A stretch of 64,000 bases of DNA from Streptomyces cathayae (GTDB taxonomy: Bacteria > Actinomycetota > Actinomycetes > Streptomycetales > Streptomycetaceae): assembly GCF_029760955.1 (NCBI RefSeq), contig NZ_CP121682.1:3782001-3846000 (forward strand), given 5' to 3'. Below the pieces are notes generated by a model that was not told the origin of the DNA, searched no databases, and was given only the letters and a program-made list of their open reading frames with translations. How positions within the stretch are numbered: position 1 is the stretch's first letter; each line of letters opens with the position of its first letter. Both the position numbers and the translations under genes were made by a program. Below, piece by piece: positions 32,870 to 42,239 of the stretch.

Positions 32870-34355
32870 CAGGGGTTCCGCCGCCTCGAAGAACGGATGT
32901 CAACGGCGTCCTTGGCCGGCCAAGGGCCGCGACGTATGAGGCGTAGGCATCGACGCGTCGACCGAGTTCGCCGAGGAGGTCCACGCACCGCCGCTGCTGC
33001 CCGATCGTCGGATAGCGCACGGGAAGGTGGCCCAGAGCCGCAGAGCTCAGTGAGGGGGCCGCCGTGGCTGCGGCGCGGTGGGACATCCACTCGCGCGCGT
33101 GCCGAAGGCCCAGGTAGGCGTGGAGGTACAGAGGATCGATACCGGCATCCGCGCGCACCCGCAGACGCGTCACGTTCGAGCTGAGCAGCCATCCGGTCTG
33201 CGGGCCGGAGACCAGCGCGGGTTGTTGCTGCGCACCCGTGCGCACGCAGACGATGTCGTTCGGGAGCAGCTCGAACTTCTTGAAGCGCTCAGCCGTCCTC
33301 CACGACACGCGGTCCCGGGGTTCGTCCGCGATCTTCCCTCCGGCGAGGTCCTGCGGGAAGACGAGCGGAACACCGACGTCCGCTGTGCGTTCCCCCGCTG
33401 GAATGCGGGTGTACGACGGACCGGCCTGGATCTCGCACAGGTCCTCGAGAACTGCCTCGTTCCAGTCGCTGGGCCCCGGACCCGTGCGGTAGCCGCTGTT
33501 CGTTCCCACCGCCCGCTGCTCCGGCAGGCGGAGCATGTCCGTATTCCTTGCCGCCGCATCACTGGCTTCGCGCAGCTGGGCCGCAACGGGAGCAGCGCCG
33601 TAATTTCCGCCCCCCAGGTAATCGGCGGGGCGCAGCGAACACTCCTCGCCAAGGACTTCCGCGCGTGCCGCGACGACAGCCGAGAAGCCCCGGTCGAGAG
33701 CACGCACCGCGTACTCCTCACCGTCCGGGCACTGCTCTCCGTCGAGCCACGGGCGGACCACAGCCGTGATCGCGTCGCGATCCGTGTCCCGCAGCACGCG
33801 CCGACGCCGGCCTTTCACCCCCAGCTCCTGGGCATCGACGAACAAGATGTCTTCTCGCACCGGATGCTCGGCGCGTCGCGGCACCCACGGAGGAAACCGG
33901 CACGGGTGTCGCGGAGAACAGATACGACGGCAGCGTGATGACGCATTCCACGGCCCCCCTGCGGACCAGGGCGCGGCGGATCCCGCGCTCGGCGATGTTC
34001 ACCGAGTTGCCCGCCTTCACCGGCATGACCATCACTGCGCGACTGCCGGGTACCAGCGCACCGAGGACGTACTGCACCCAGGCGAAATCGTCATTGCCCT
34101 GGGGTGGTGGTCCGTACGGCCGGTCTCCCGTACGGCGCCCGGGGCCAGGCACGTCGCTCATATTGGACGGAGGGTTCGTCAGCACGACGTCAGCGCCGTG
34201 CTCGTGGTGCGGCGGCCATCGGCCGGACCGGGCGCTGGTCAGCTTCGGCCGCACGCCGAGGTGGAGAAGGTACGGACTCGCGACCGCCTGCAGCCGACCG
34301 TCGAGAGTCTCGCCGTACACGGTCCCGCGTGCGTCTCCGATGTGCCGGTACGCAG
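32870..34355 (-). pseudogene. N-6 adenine DNA methylase with specificity-type C-terminus, truncated and frameshifted
   Basis: Upstream part (34355 to about 33890) reads VYGETLDGRLQAVASPYLLH and ADVVLTNPPSNMSD (the NPP-F/Y-type catalytic motif, here NPPS), then MVMPVKAGNSVNIAERGIRR and LPSYLFSATPVPVS. Motif I (SAM-binding FDP.AGSG) is missing because the gene is cut at about 34355. A frameshift near 33880 leads into WVPRRAEHPVREDILFVDAQ and an HsdS-like specificity half (LLPNDIVCVRTGAQQQPALV, LYLHAYLGLRHAREWM, QQRRCVDLLGELGRRVDAY). Decayed type I-like or BREX-like methylase. Confidence 0.8.
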
Positions 34356-34648
34356 AGGACTCACCTCACCGTCACCCTGCCCGGCACCCAGGTGACGGAG
34401 CTCCGCAGGCTGGTGCGGGTCGCGTCCGTATCCCGTTCGCGTCGGAACGCCGACATGTGGGCCGAGCGGCCGTGCCGGGAACAGCCGGTCCGGGCGGCGC
34501 TGTTGCATCGACCGGGGCGCCGGCGCCGCGCGGGCGGGGGACACGGAGACCACGAGGTCGTCCGCCCCACCAGGATCCGGGCCCCGGAATCGCGGTACGC
34601 CCGCCGCGCTCCTTGGACCAAGACGTATCTCCGCAGGAGGACTGTTCC
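34356..34648. other. Spacer between methylase remnant and PIG-L gene
   Basis: The plus strand has an open reading (LTVTLPGTQVTELRRLVRV...) with no start or recognised motif. The AGGAGG site of the next gene lies at its end. No other feature seen. Confidence 0.45.
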
Positions 34649-35482
34649 ATGACTGACCGGCCCTTGACGCTCATGGCAGTACACGCCCACCCCGACGACG
34701 AGGCCACCGGAACCGGAGGGGTCCTCGCGCGGTACGCGGCGGAAGGCATCCGCACGGTTCTCGTGACGTGTACCGACGGCGGTTGCGGTGACGGGCCGGG
34801 GGGTGTCAAGCCGGGCGATCCCGGGCATGATCCGGCGGCCGTCGCCTTGCTGCGCCGTCAAGAACTCGAGGCGAGCTGTGCCGTCCTGAAGGTCAGCGAG
34901 CTGGAGACGCTGGACTACGCCGACTCCGGGATGATGGGCTGGCCGGGCAACGACGCCCCCGGATCCTTCTGGCGGACCCCCGTCGAGGAAGGCGCCGCCC
35001 GGCTTGCGGAACTCATGCGGCACTACCGACCCGACGTGGTCGTCACCTACGACGAGAACGGCTTCTACGGCCACCCCGACCACATCCAGGCCCACCGCAT
35101 CACGATGGCGGCGCTGGAGATGACCACGCTGACACCGAAGGTGTACTGGACCACGATGCCCCGCTCGGGGATGCAGCGGTTCGGCGACATCATGCGCGAG
35201 TTCCATGAGGACGTGCCGGAGCCGGATCCTGCCGAGGCCGCCGCGATGGCCGAGATCGGCCTCCCCGACGACGAGATCACCACGTGGGTGGACACCGCCG
35301 CGTTCAGCGGTCAGAAGTTCGATGCGCTGGCCGCGCACTCCAGTCAGGGCGAGAACATCTTCTTCCTCAAGATGGGCAGGGAGAGGTTCGGTGAGTTGAT
35401 GGGCACGGAGACCTTCGTACGGGTCAAGGACGCCACCGGCGCCGCCGTACCCGAGAACGATCTCTTCGCCGGACTGCGCTGA
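34649..35482 (+). CDS. PIG-L family N-deacetylase (LmbE-like)
   Basis: A 277-residue zinc-dependent deacetylase. AVHAHPDDEATGTGG (about 10-24) is the HPDDE metal motif, and YGHPDHIQAH (about 139-148) supplies the third metal ligand. Length and the DGGCGDGPGGVKPG insertion resemble Mca/MshB-type mycothiol enzymes and related antibiotic-pathway deacetylases; which one cannot be decided. ATG 34649 follows AGGAGG by 7 nt. Stands alone between a broken methylase and a gene-free stretch. Confidence 0.9.
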   Translation: MTDRPLTLMAVHAHPDDEATGTGGVLARYAAEGIRTVLVTCTDGGCGDGPGGVKPGDPGHDPAAVALLRRQELEASCAVLKVSELETLDYADSGMMGWPGNDAPGSFWRTPVEEGAARLAELMRHYRPDVVVTYDENGFYGHPDHIQAHRITMAALEMTTLTPKVYWTTMPRSGMQRFGDIMREFHEDVPEPDPAEAAAMAEIGLPDDEITTWVDTAAFSGQKFDALAAHSSQGENIFFLKMGRERFGELMGTETFVRVKDATGAAVPENDLFAGLR

Positions 35483-35916
35483 TCCACCCGTCCGACCGGC
35501 GGCCGGGAAAGCCCATCGGCCGCCGACACCGCACGGCGCGATCGAGCGGGACACACGGAGTCGCCGTCCGTCGCGAGCTTTCCGGCGCGGTCGGTCTCGG
35601 TGACCGAGCTGTCACCCGTGACCTCGGCGACGAGCGGCGCCCCGTACGGCTCGTCGCCGCACCACGCGGTCGTCGTGACGTCGCGCCGACGCCGGCACCA
35701 CTTCGAGCGTCGTGGGACTCGGACGTACTTCTCCGACAGCGCCTCCGCGCGACCCCAGCCGGGCCACTCGTCCGCAGCCGCAACGTCACATCGACAGCTG
35801 GTCCCCGTACGAGGCGGCCCGTGCGCGGTGTCTGGAGCTCGTGATCCCGACACTGCGGGCCGGGAGCTTCTTCCCTCTCCGTCCGGCCCACCGCGGACGC
35901 GGTCCGTGGCCCTCCC
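35483..35916. other. Gene-free stretch
   Basis: Several open frames overlap here on both strands, but none has a family match or consistent codon bias. I see no repeat or clear hairpin. Confidence 0.5.
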
Positions 35917-38265
35917 TCAGCGCATACGTCCCAGCACCTCCCGTACCCGCCGGGCGTCCCGGATCCGCTGCTCGTACGTCGCGCCCAGCACCAGCAGCAG
36001 CAGCCCGGCGAGCGCGGGAGGCAGCCAGCGGGGGAGCGCGCCCGCCAACGGCATCAGGTAGGGGGCGAGTTGGTGCAGCGCGTCCAGTAGGAGCACGCTC
36101 CCGCCGAGGACGAGCGGCGCCTGGAGCCGGTGGCGGGCACCCAGCAGGGTGAGGACGAGGGCCGCCGTGCCGAGCAGCAGGGGGCGCGGCCAGTCCGTGT
36201 CGGTCCACGCCGCAAGCAGGCTCGGCACGAGCGTCACCGAGAGCCCGGGACCGTAGGCCGTCCACGACGAGGCCTCGGGGTCCCGGCGGCGCCGGACGAA
36301 GCCCACGACCAGCGCCGGGACGGTCACCGGCAGGGTGTACGCCTCCGGGGTGCCCACGTCCCACGACCCGAGCCGCACCCAGGTGGCCAGCACGAACAGC
36401 GCGGCGGCCGCGTACCCGGCCGGCCGGCGGTCCGCGCGCACGGCGGTGCCCGCGGCGATCACCCCGCACAGGGCCAGTACGAGGGCCAGCACGGGTGCGT
36501 CGGTGACGGCCAGTCCGATGGCCAGGAGCCCCGCTACGGCGCCCGTGGCCTCGACCGGAACGGCGGCCCGCGGGACCCGCGCCGCGAGCAGGGCCGCGGC
36601 GGCCGGGACGATCAGGACCAGCAGCGCCGTGTGCGCGGGCGGCCGGCCCGCGGCGGCGCCCACCGCACACGCCAGGCCCGCCGCACCGGCCAGGGACGCG
36701 CTCGCGCAGACGGCGGTCAGACGCCGGTGCGCGGCGGCCACCGCGAAGATCCCCGTCAGCGCGGCGAGCACGGCCAGGGTCGCGCCCTGGGAGGCGAGCG
36801 AGAGGAGCACGAGGCCGGCCGCGGTGAGCAGGGAGAGGAGGACGGCGGTGCGGGACGTCGGCGTCCGGCGCGTGCAGGCCGCCACGGCCAGCGCCGCCAC
36901 AGCCGTCAGACCCTGCGCGAACAGCCCTGCCGGGTAAGGCAGTTTCAATGTGACCGGGAGGATGAGCGCACTCGCCCAGACCAGGACCACGGCACCGGCC
37001 GCGGCCTGGTCGCGCCAGGCCGTGGTGGCGCGGGCCGTCCCGGCCAGAACCGCCGCGACGACCGCGAGCACCAGCGGCGCGGCCGCCGCGTCCGCCGGCC
37101 AGGGCGCCCAGACCGTCACCGCGGCGCGCAGGTCCGAGGGCGCCCCGGACCAGACCCGTCCCGTCCACCCGACCGGTCCCAGCAGCGCCACGACGACCAG
37201 GGGCAGTGCCCACACCACCGCCAGGGCCTGGACGGAGGCCGACGCCCGGGCGACACCGCGCCGCACGGGTTCGGGGAGCGGAGCGCGGACGGCCCACAGC
37301 AGCCCGACCCCGCAGGCCAGATAGCCGGGCACCGTCCACACCCCGGGCAGCGACGCGCGCGGGACGCCACCGAGCGCCGCGACCAGGAGCAACCCGCCGG
37401 TCACCGCGGCGCCAATGGCATGGCCCTGCTGCGGGACGCGCCATGCGGCGTACAGCGCGATCGCCGCCGCAAGGGCGAGCAGCGCCCCCGCACGGGCGGC
37501 GACGCTCAGGCCGTCGGCCTCCCAGGAGAGCACGCAGGCCGCCGCCACACCCCAGCCGCCCGTCCCGTACGCGCCGACGGCGGCGGCGATACGCAGGGAC
37601 CTCGCGGACGTCCGGAGCGCGACGACCGTGTCGAACGCGGCCGTCAGCAACAGCGCGGCCGTGATCGCGTACGGACCCGCGCCGGCTGCCACCACCCCCA
37701 GCAGCAGGGGGAACTGGGCGGCGGCCAGCGCCGCGGGGAAGGGGATGCGCAGGGAGCCGAGTCCCCTGCCGTATCCCCACCACACCCCGGCCAGAAGCGC
37801 CGCCGCAACTGCTGCGTACCCCGTGCCGTCGGTGGCCGTCAGCGCGACCTCGTGCAGCGCGTACGCGTCGAGCACCGTCAGCGCCAGACCGAGGCCCGCC
37901 AGCGCCTCCGCCGTCGAGCGCAGCCCGCGCTTCAGCAGGGGCACGGGAGCGCCGAGCACCGCCACCGTCACCGTGGCCAGCACCGCGGACCGCCCGGCGA
38001 TCCCCAGGTGCCCCCAGCTGACCAGGGTGAACGCGATCGCGGCGACGGTCAGCAGGACGCCACCGAGGACGAGGAGCACGTTCTGCACACGGGGCGCGGT
38101 GGTCTCGGGCCGCCGCGGTACCGGTGGAGCGGGCGGGAGAGCCGGCTGGAGGAGACCGATCAGCTGGGCACGGCGGGCCAGCAACTGGGCCCGGCGGGCG
38201 TCGAGTTGCCACAACTCCGCGTCGAGGGTCCGCAACTCCTCGGCCGGTGGTGGTAGGTGGGTCAT
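35917..38265 (-). CDS. Large polytopic membrane protein, SCO7613-like
   Basis: A 782-residue integral membrane protein with roughly 20 hydrophobic segments from residue 65 onward, after a short helical lead (TLDAELWQLDARRAQLLARR) that looks coiled-coil. It matches the SCO7613 C-terminal-domain family of actinomycete membrane proteins, which has no assigned function. ATG 38265 (MTHLPPPAEE) is taken; an ATG at 38301 would add 12 residues. Composition is Ala/Leu/Val-rich, and the opposite strand is falsely open over 2 kb as a result. Confidence 0.85.
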   Translation of the reverse strand: MTHLPPPAEELRTLDAELWQLDARRAQLLARRAQLIGLLQPALPPAPPVPRRPETTAPRVQNVLLVLGGVLLTVAAIAFTLVSWGHLGIAGRSAVLATVTVAVLGAPVPLLKRGLRSTAEALAGLGLALTVLDAYALHEVALTATDGTGYAAVAAALLAGVWWGYGRGLGSLRIPFPAALAAAQFPLLLGVVAAGAGPYAITAALLLTAAFDTVVALRTSARSLRIAAAVGAYGTGGWGVAAACVLSWEADGLSVAARAGALLALAAAIALYAAWRVPQQGHAIGAAVTGGLLLVAALGGVPRASLPGVWTVPGYLACGVGLLWAVRAPLPEPVRRGVARASASVQALAVVWALPLVVVALLGPVGWTGRVWSGAPSDLRAAVTVWAPWPADAAAAPLVLAVVAAVLAGTARATTAWRDQAAAGAVVLVWASALILPVTLKLPYPAGLFAQGLTAVAALAVAACTRRTPTSRTAVLLSLLTAAGLVLLSLASQGATLAVLAALTGIFAVAAAHRRLTAVCASASLAGAAGLACAVGAAAGRPPAHTALLVLIVPAAAALLAARVPRAAVPVEATGAVAGLLAIGLAVTDAPVLALVLALCGVIAAGTAVRADRRPAGYAAAALFVLATWVRLGSWDVGTPEAYTLPVTVPALVVGFVRRRRDPEASSWTAYGPGLSVTLVPSLLAAWTDTDWPRPLLLGTAALVLTLLGARHRLQAPLVLGGSVLLLDALHQLAPYLMPLAGALPRWLPPALAGLLLLVLGATYEQRIRDARRVREVLGRMR

Positions 38266-38299
38266 GCCGTGGAGTGTGGCGCGCGCCATGCCGCGGAGC

Positions 38300-38479
38300 A
38301 TGAGTGAGCGTACTCAGGTCCGTACTCAGGTCCCGCGCGGCGAAGGCCCCGGCCTGCGGGTTCGCCGCATGGACCGGGAGCACCACCGCTACCGCTTCCG
38401 CGGCGTGGGGACGCTGCCCGTACCGGCCGCCCGCGCGTACGCCGCGCTGGAGCGGGCTGAGAACCGTCCCCACTGCTGA
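38300..38479 (+). CDS. Possible small basic protein
   Basis: A 59-residue reading (MSERTQVRTQVPRGEG, VRRMDREHHRYRFRGVGTLP, ARAYAALERAENRPHC), divergent from the large membrane protein gene and overlapping no other gene. Codon bias is acceptable, but no ribosome site or family is obvious. The rest of 38480-38734 shows no gene. Confidence 0.3.
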   Translation: MSERTQVRTQVPRGEGPGLRVRRMDREHHRYRFRGVGTLPVPAARAYAALERAENRPHC

Positions 38480-38734
38480 CCGCCGCCTTCGCCCGGCTGG
38501 GACCGGGAATCGGCGCATGCGCGAAAGTGCTCCCCGACGGGCTGTCCTGTCGAAGCCCCGGTTCAGTGGCCTGGGGCTTGTGCTCTGCCGGAGGTCCTCC
38601 ACCGGTCTCCAGCCCGCCGGGTACACGCAGGCCGGACGTGTCGGCGATGGTGATCACTCGGCCGCTCCGGCATGCGGATCGGAGCCTGTCCCCGCGACGG
38701 TCCGCGTCGGTTCGTGCGGCGGAAGGGCGCCGGT

Positions 38735-39484
38735 TCACCTCGTGAGGGGGAGCGGAAGTGCGTCGGTGTACGCGTTCGCCGGCTTGGCGATCTTCTCCAC
38801 GGAACGGGCGTCGAGCGCGGCGGGTGCGGAGTTCGTGCCCAGGGTTCCGCCGGGGTGCCAGGTGCCCGTGACGGCCACCCAGGTGTTGGCCGGCGGGGCC
38901 GGGGTGCGGTGGATCCGCACCTTCACGGACTGGGCGTCCGCCGCGCAGCAGGAGATGACGAGCCGGTTCAGGTACCAGCTGTCGCCCCGCTTGTCGGAGG
39001 TGACGAAACCGGTCAACCGGACCGTACGCCCGTCGATGGCCTGGGTGCGGTCCTGCTGCACGCGGCGGATGAAGTCCGAAAGGGTCATCGGAAGCGGCGA
39101 GGTCGCGGGCAGCGGGTCGAGGTCGTCCTCGTGCGTGATGGCCTTGGGCGGTTGGCGGGCGGCGGTGTACGCGCCGAGAGCGGGCGGAGCGTAGAACAGC
39201 AGGCTCAACGCCGGAAGGAACAGCAGCCACGCGGCACGAGGTGCGCCGGAGTGGCTGTGCCCGTGGCCGCTGTCGTCGTGGTCCGCGTGTTCGTCGTCCT
39301 CGCGCCGTCGCACGTAGGACACCGCGTCCGCCACGCCGAGCAGGATCAGCAGGACGCCGGAGGCGATGAGCAACGGGCGCATCCCCTCCTTGACGTACCG
39401 CAGGTACAGGTCGGTGAACAGGGACACGCGCAGCAGGCCGATGCCGCTGAGGACGAGCAGGGTCGTCTGGAGCGGACGTCTCAC
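38735..39484 (-). CDS. TIGR03943-family membrane/extracytoplasmic protein, permease partner
   Basis: A 249-residue protein: two TM segments near the N-terminus (LLVLSGIGLLRVSLF, PLLIASGVLLILLGVAD), a His/Asp-rich loop (DDEHADHDDSGHGHSHSG) that may bind divalent metal, a third TM, and a C-terminal OB-like domain (TVRLTGFVTS ... WVAVTGTWHPGG). GTG 39484 overlaps the permease stop as GTGA. TIGR03943 proteins are encoded with this permease type across actinomycetes and are thought to work together; metal transport (zinc or cobalt) is a common suggestion. Confidence 0.88.
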   Translation of the reverse strand: MRRPLQTTLLVLSGIGLLRVSLFTDLYLRYVKEGMRPLLIASGVLLILLGVADAVSYVRRREDDEHADHDDSGHGHSHSGAPRAAWLLFLPALSLLFYAPPALGAYTAARQPPKAITHEDDLDPLPATSPLPMTLSDFIRRVQQDRTQAIDGRTVRLTGFVTSDKRGDSWYLNRLVISCCAADAQSVKVRIHRTPAPPANTWVAVTGTWHPGGTLGTNSAPAALDARSVEKIAKPANAYTDALPLPLTR

Positions 39485-40521
39485 AGCAGTGCTCCTCCGA
39501 TCAGCCCGCTGAACAGAACCGCCACGACCGCGGTGGCGGCGGAGAACCGGATCGCGAAGGCCCTGCCGAAGGTACCCGCCTGCAGGGCGATCAGCTTCAT
39601 GTCGACCACCGGACCGACGACCATGAACGCCAGCTGCGCGACCGGCGAGAACCCGCTCAGCGAGGCCGCCACGAACGCGTCCGCCTCCGAGCACACCGCC
39701 AGCACGATCGCCAGCCCGGCCAGGAACAGCACCGACAGCCAGAGCGAACCGGAGAACGCGTCCAGCACGGAACGGGGCACCGTCACGTTGAACGTGGCCG
39801 CCGCCATCGCACCCACCACCAGGAAACCGCCCGCATGCAGGAAGTCGTGCTGGAAGCCGACCCGGAACTCCCGCCACCGGCTGCCACCCGCCTGATGCCC
39901 GCTGTGCCGCACGACCGGCTTCAGCCACTCGGCCCGCCCCAGCCACAACCACAGCCAGCCCATCACCCACGCCGTCCCCAGCGAGGCCAGCAACCGGGCG
40001 GCGACCATGGCCGGGCTCCCCGGGAAGGCCACCGCTGTGGCCGTCAGCACCACCGGGTTGATCGCGGGCGCCGACAGCAGGAACGCGAACGCGGCCGCGG
40101 GCGTGACGCCCCGCCCGATCAGACGGTTCGCCACCGGAACCGACGCGCACTCGCAGCCCGGCAGCACGACTCCCGCCGCACCGGCCACCGGCACGGCGAA
40201 CACCGGCCGCCGCGGCAGCACACGGCTGAACACCCGTGCCGGCACGAACGCGTTGATGGCGCCGGACAGGGCCGTACCCAGCAGGAGGAAGGGCAGCGCC
40301 TGGACGGTCACGGCAAGACAGACGGTCCGCCACGCCTGCATCACAGGCGTCTCCAGCCACCGGCCCCCGAGGTAGAGCACCACGCCGGGAACGGTGGCCG
40401 CTCCCAGCAACAGAAGCGGCCAGAACCGGAGCCAGCCGGGAACGGCGTCGTCCCCCACCGCTCCGCCCGCCTCGGCGGCCTCGGCCTCCCCGGCCCGTTC
40501 TTCTGTTCCCTGCACGCCCAC
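39481..40521 (-). CDS. UPF0718/ArsP-type permease
   Basis: A 346-residue permease with about 8-10 TM segments. Conserved family elements are GVVLPGCECASVPVANRL (about 116-133, with the CxC), LSAPAINPVVLTATAVAF (about 149-166) and VCSEADAFVAASL (about 277-289). Relatives export methylarsenite or are linked to metal stress. Translationally coupled to the TIGR03943 partner. A palindrome just upstream (40534) is a possible operator. Confidence 0.88.
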   Translation of the reverse strand: MGVQGTEERAGEAEAAEAGGAVGDDAVPGWLRFWPLLLLGAATVPGVVLYLGGRWLETPVMQAWRTVCLAVTVQALPFLLLGTALSGAINAFVPARVFSRVLPRRPVFAVPVAGAAGVVLPGCECASVPVANRLIGRGVTPAAAFAFLLSAPAINPVVLTATAVAFPGSPAMVAARLLASLGTAWVMGWLWLWLGRAEWLKPVVRHSGHQAGGSRWREFRVGFQHDFLHAGGFLVVGAMAAATFNVTVPRSVLDAFSGSLWLSVLFLAGLAIVLAVCSEADAFVAASLSGFSPVAQLAFMVVGPVVDMKLIALQAGTFGRAFAIRFSAATAVVAVLFSGLIGGALL

Positions 40522-40533
40522 CCTGCCTGCCAG

Positions 40534-40549
40534 ATGTTCCGATCAACAT
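40534..40549. promoter_or_regulatory. Palindrome upstream of permease operon
   Basis: ATGTTCCGATCAACAT is an inverted repeat (ATGTT-N6-AACAT) 13 bp before the permease start codon. It could be a Fur/Zur- or ArsR-type operator; it is not a textbook match to either. Confidence 0.4.
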
Positions 40550-40877
40550 AACGGGCGCCGCCGCACACGGAATCCGAACGCGCCAAGCCCAGCGAGGACA
40601 CACCCCGCCGTGTGGCCGGTGCGGGCAGGCTCGGCGGTTCCGTCTCACTCCAGTCGGCATACCAGGGCTTGCCCACTCCTCCTGAACGCCCGCTACGCTG
40701 AACCGACTTGGGCACGCCGACCGTGACCTGGCGGCACGTCCGGCCAGGTGTGGGCCGAGGCTGGTCCGCGTCGGCGGGCGGCGGGCGGCGGGCGGCGGCA
40801 GTCAACGCGGCACGAGATGCCCGAGCCCGGGTCGAGGCGTGGGTTCGGCCGGGACTCTCCATCTGCGGAAGGCAGTG
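40550..40877. other. Gene-poor stretch
   Basis: No supported gene between the permease promoter and the small TM protein. A GGCGGGC tandem run lies at about 40773-40800. Confidence 0.45.
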
Positions 40878-41474
40878 ATGGTGGACGGTGGTTGGGCGGG
40901 GTTGGTGGTTGCCGTCGTGGGCGTGGTGGGCACGCTGGGAGCGGCTTTGCTGACGCAGAACCGCGCAGATCGCACAAAACGCCTGGAACTGCAGGCCGCT
41001 GCGGAACAGCGACGAGAAGAACGCCGGCACGCCGAAGCGCTGCTGCAGACGGAACAGGCTCAGGCACGCCGGCGCGAGAACCTCGAGCTGAGGCGCAGGT
41101 GCTACATCGGCCTGAACACCGCTTCCCGGCAATTCCTGACGGCGATGACCAACTACCTGCACGCGCTACGGCACGACGTCGACGAGGACGTCGACGCGTC
41201 GCTGGCACAACTGGAGACCAGCCGAGCTGCCTATCGGGACAGCTACTCGGAAGCCCAGATGATCGTTCCGCGCCCGGTGCTCGATGCGTCCAGCGTCGCC
41301 AAGACCCGGTTGAACACCGCATACGGAAAGATCAAGCAGCTCGGGCCGTCCCTGTCCGGACGTGTGGCCGAGCTGCAAGCCCTGGAGGACGAGCTGCACC
41401 AAAAGGTCTGGCCCTACGTGGGGGAGCAGAAAGGTGCCATGCGAGCCGACTTGGGTATCGAATCCGACAATTAG
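40878..41474 (+). CDS. Single-TM coiled-coil protein
   Basis: A 198-residue protein: N-terminal TM (AGLVVAVVGVVGTLGAALLT, about 6-25), a long charged helix (about 28-75, many Glu/Arg/Gln heptad-like positions), then a helical soluble domain. Proteins of this layout are common in Streptomyces accessory DNA; function unknown. ATG 40878 chosen (MVDGGWAGL); an upstream ATG adds 13 residues. Confidence 0.72.
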   Translation: MVDGGWAGLVVAVVGVVGTLGAALLTQNRADRTKRLELQAAAEQRREERRHAEALLQTEQAQARRRENLELRRRCYIGLNTASRQFLTAMTNYLHALRHDVDEDVDASLAQLETSRAAYRDSYSEAQMIVPRPVLDASSVAKTRLNTAYGKIKQLGPSLSGRVAELQALEDELHQKVWPYVGEQKGAMRADLGIESDN

Positions 41475-41930
41475 CGCAGACATCGAGGGCGAGGCACCGA
41501 GCGGGTACGTCCCGGCCGTCTCCGCGACCGGGCCGGACGCGGCGGTGCGGGGGCTCCCCGCCGGCCGGGGCTGAACCGGCCATGACGCACACGGGTGGGG
41601 GTGGCCCGCGACCGCGCGGCACGTGGTGGCGGGAGGGAGCGATCACGGCGGTGGCGTTCGCGCTCTGTCTGCTCGGCGGGGAGCCACTCCCCTGCCCTGG
41701 TGCGTACGCACCACAGGCCGAACCACACCGGGGCTCGACCTGAAGTCCGGTGACCCGGGTGGCCGGGGATTCCGGTCCGCCGACCACGTCGGACTCACCT
41801 TCCGGCGCCCCGGGTGAGGGAGGTCGCCGGAGACGGCTCGAGAGCTGATTCCCAGCCGCACGCGCAGGGCCTCGCGGCCCCCGCGAGTCGGCACCACGTA
41901 CGCGCAGGGCCCGGCTGCTCGCGGGCACCC
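41475..41930. other. Gene-poor stretch before scar 5
   Basis: Contains one possible 53-codon reading at 41582-41743 (listed separately). The remainder has no supported gene. Confidence 0.45.
41582..41743 (+). CDS. Possible 53-residue membrane peptide
   Basis: Reads MTHTGGGGPRPRGTWW, then one hydrophobic segment (AITAVAFALCLLGGEPL). No ribosome site stands out. Recorded because nothing else occupies the region. Confidence 0.25.
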   Translation: MTHTGGGGPRPRGTWWREGAITAVAFALCLLGGEPLPCPGAYAPQAEPHRGST

Positions 41931-42101
41931 GTGCCCACAGCGTGCCCGTACGAACGGACAACCACGGTCGGCGGCGGTGCGGCACACCCCTCCCCACCGC
42001 CTCGGAGGGACGACATCCGCGCAGGTCAAAGGCGTGGACCCCGTCCGGGAGCCGTCGCTTCCCCGGCTGAGAGCGCGAATGCGGTTCTCGTCACCCGCTC
42101 C
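41931..42101 (+). repeat. Att-like scar 5: arm box plus decayed tRNA-Gly 3' half
   Basis: Arm box GTGCCCACAGCGTGCCCGT begins at 41931, followed by ACGGACAACCACGGTC; the core 42058-42101 shows about six changes from the tRNA. Distance 127 bp. A weak hairpin (CTCCAGG/CCTGGGG) follows. Confidence 0.85.
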
Positions 42102-42239
42102 GGAGAGCAACTCCAGGTCAGCGGCCTGGGGTTCGTTGTCGTCCAGCCCAGTCGAGGGCGGCGCCCCTTTACGTGCCCCAGGCCGGCGGCCGTCCTGGGC
42201 CGCCCGGATGACGGAACCCTTGCGCCCGCCAGGGAGCGG

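Noticed and set aside
35786..38626. 946-codon minus-strand frame and 708-codon plus-strand frame (36130-38256) over the membrane protein
   Set aside because: Both are Arg/Gly/Pro-rich shadows caused by extreme third-position GC; only the 794-codon frame has TM segments and a family match.
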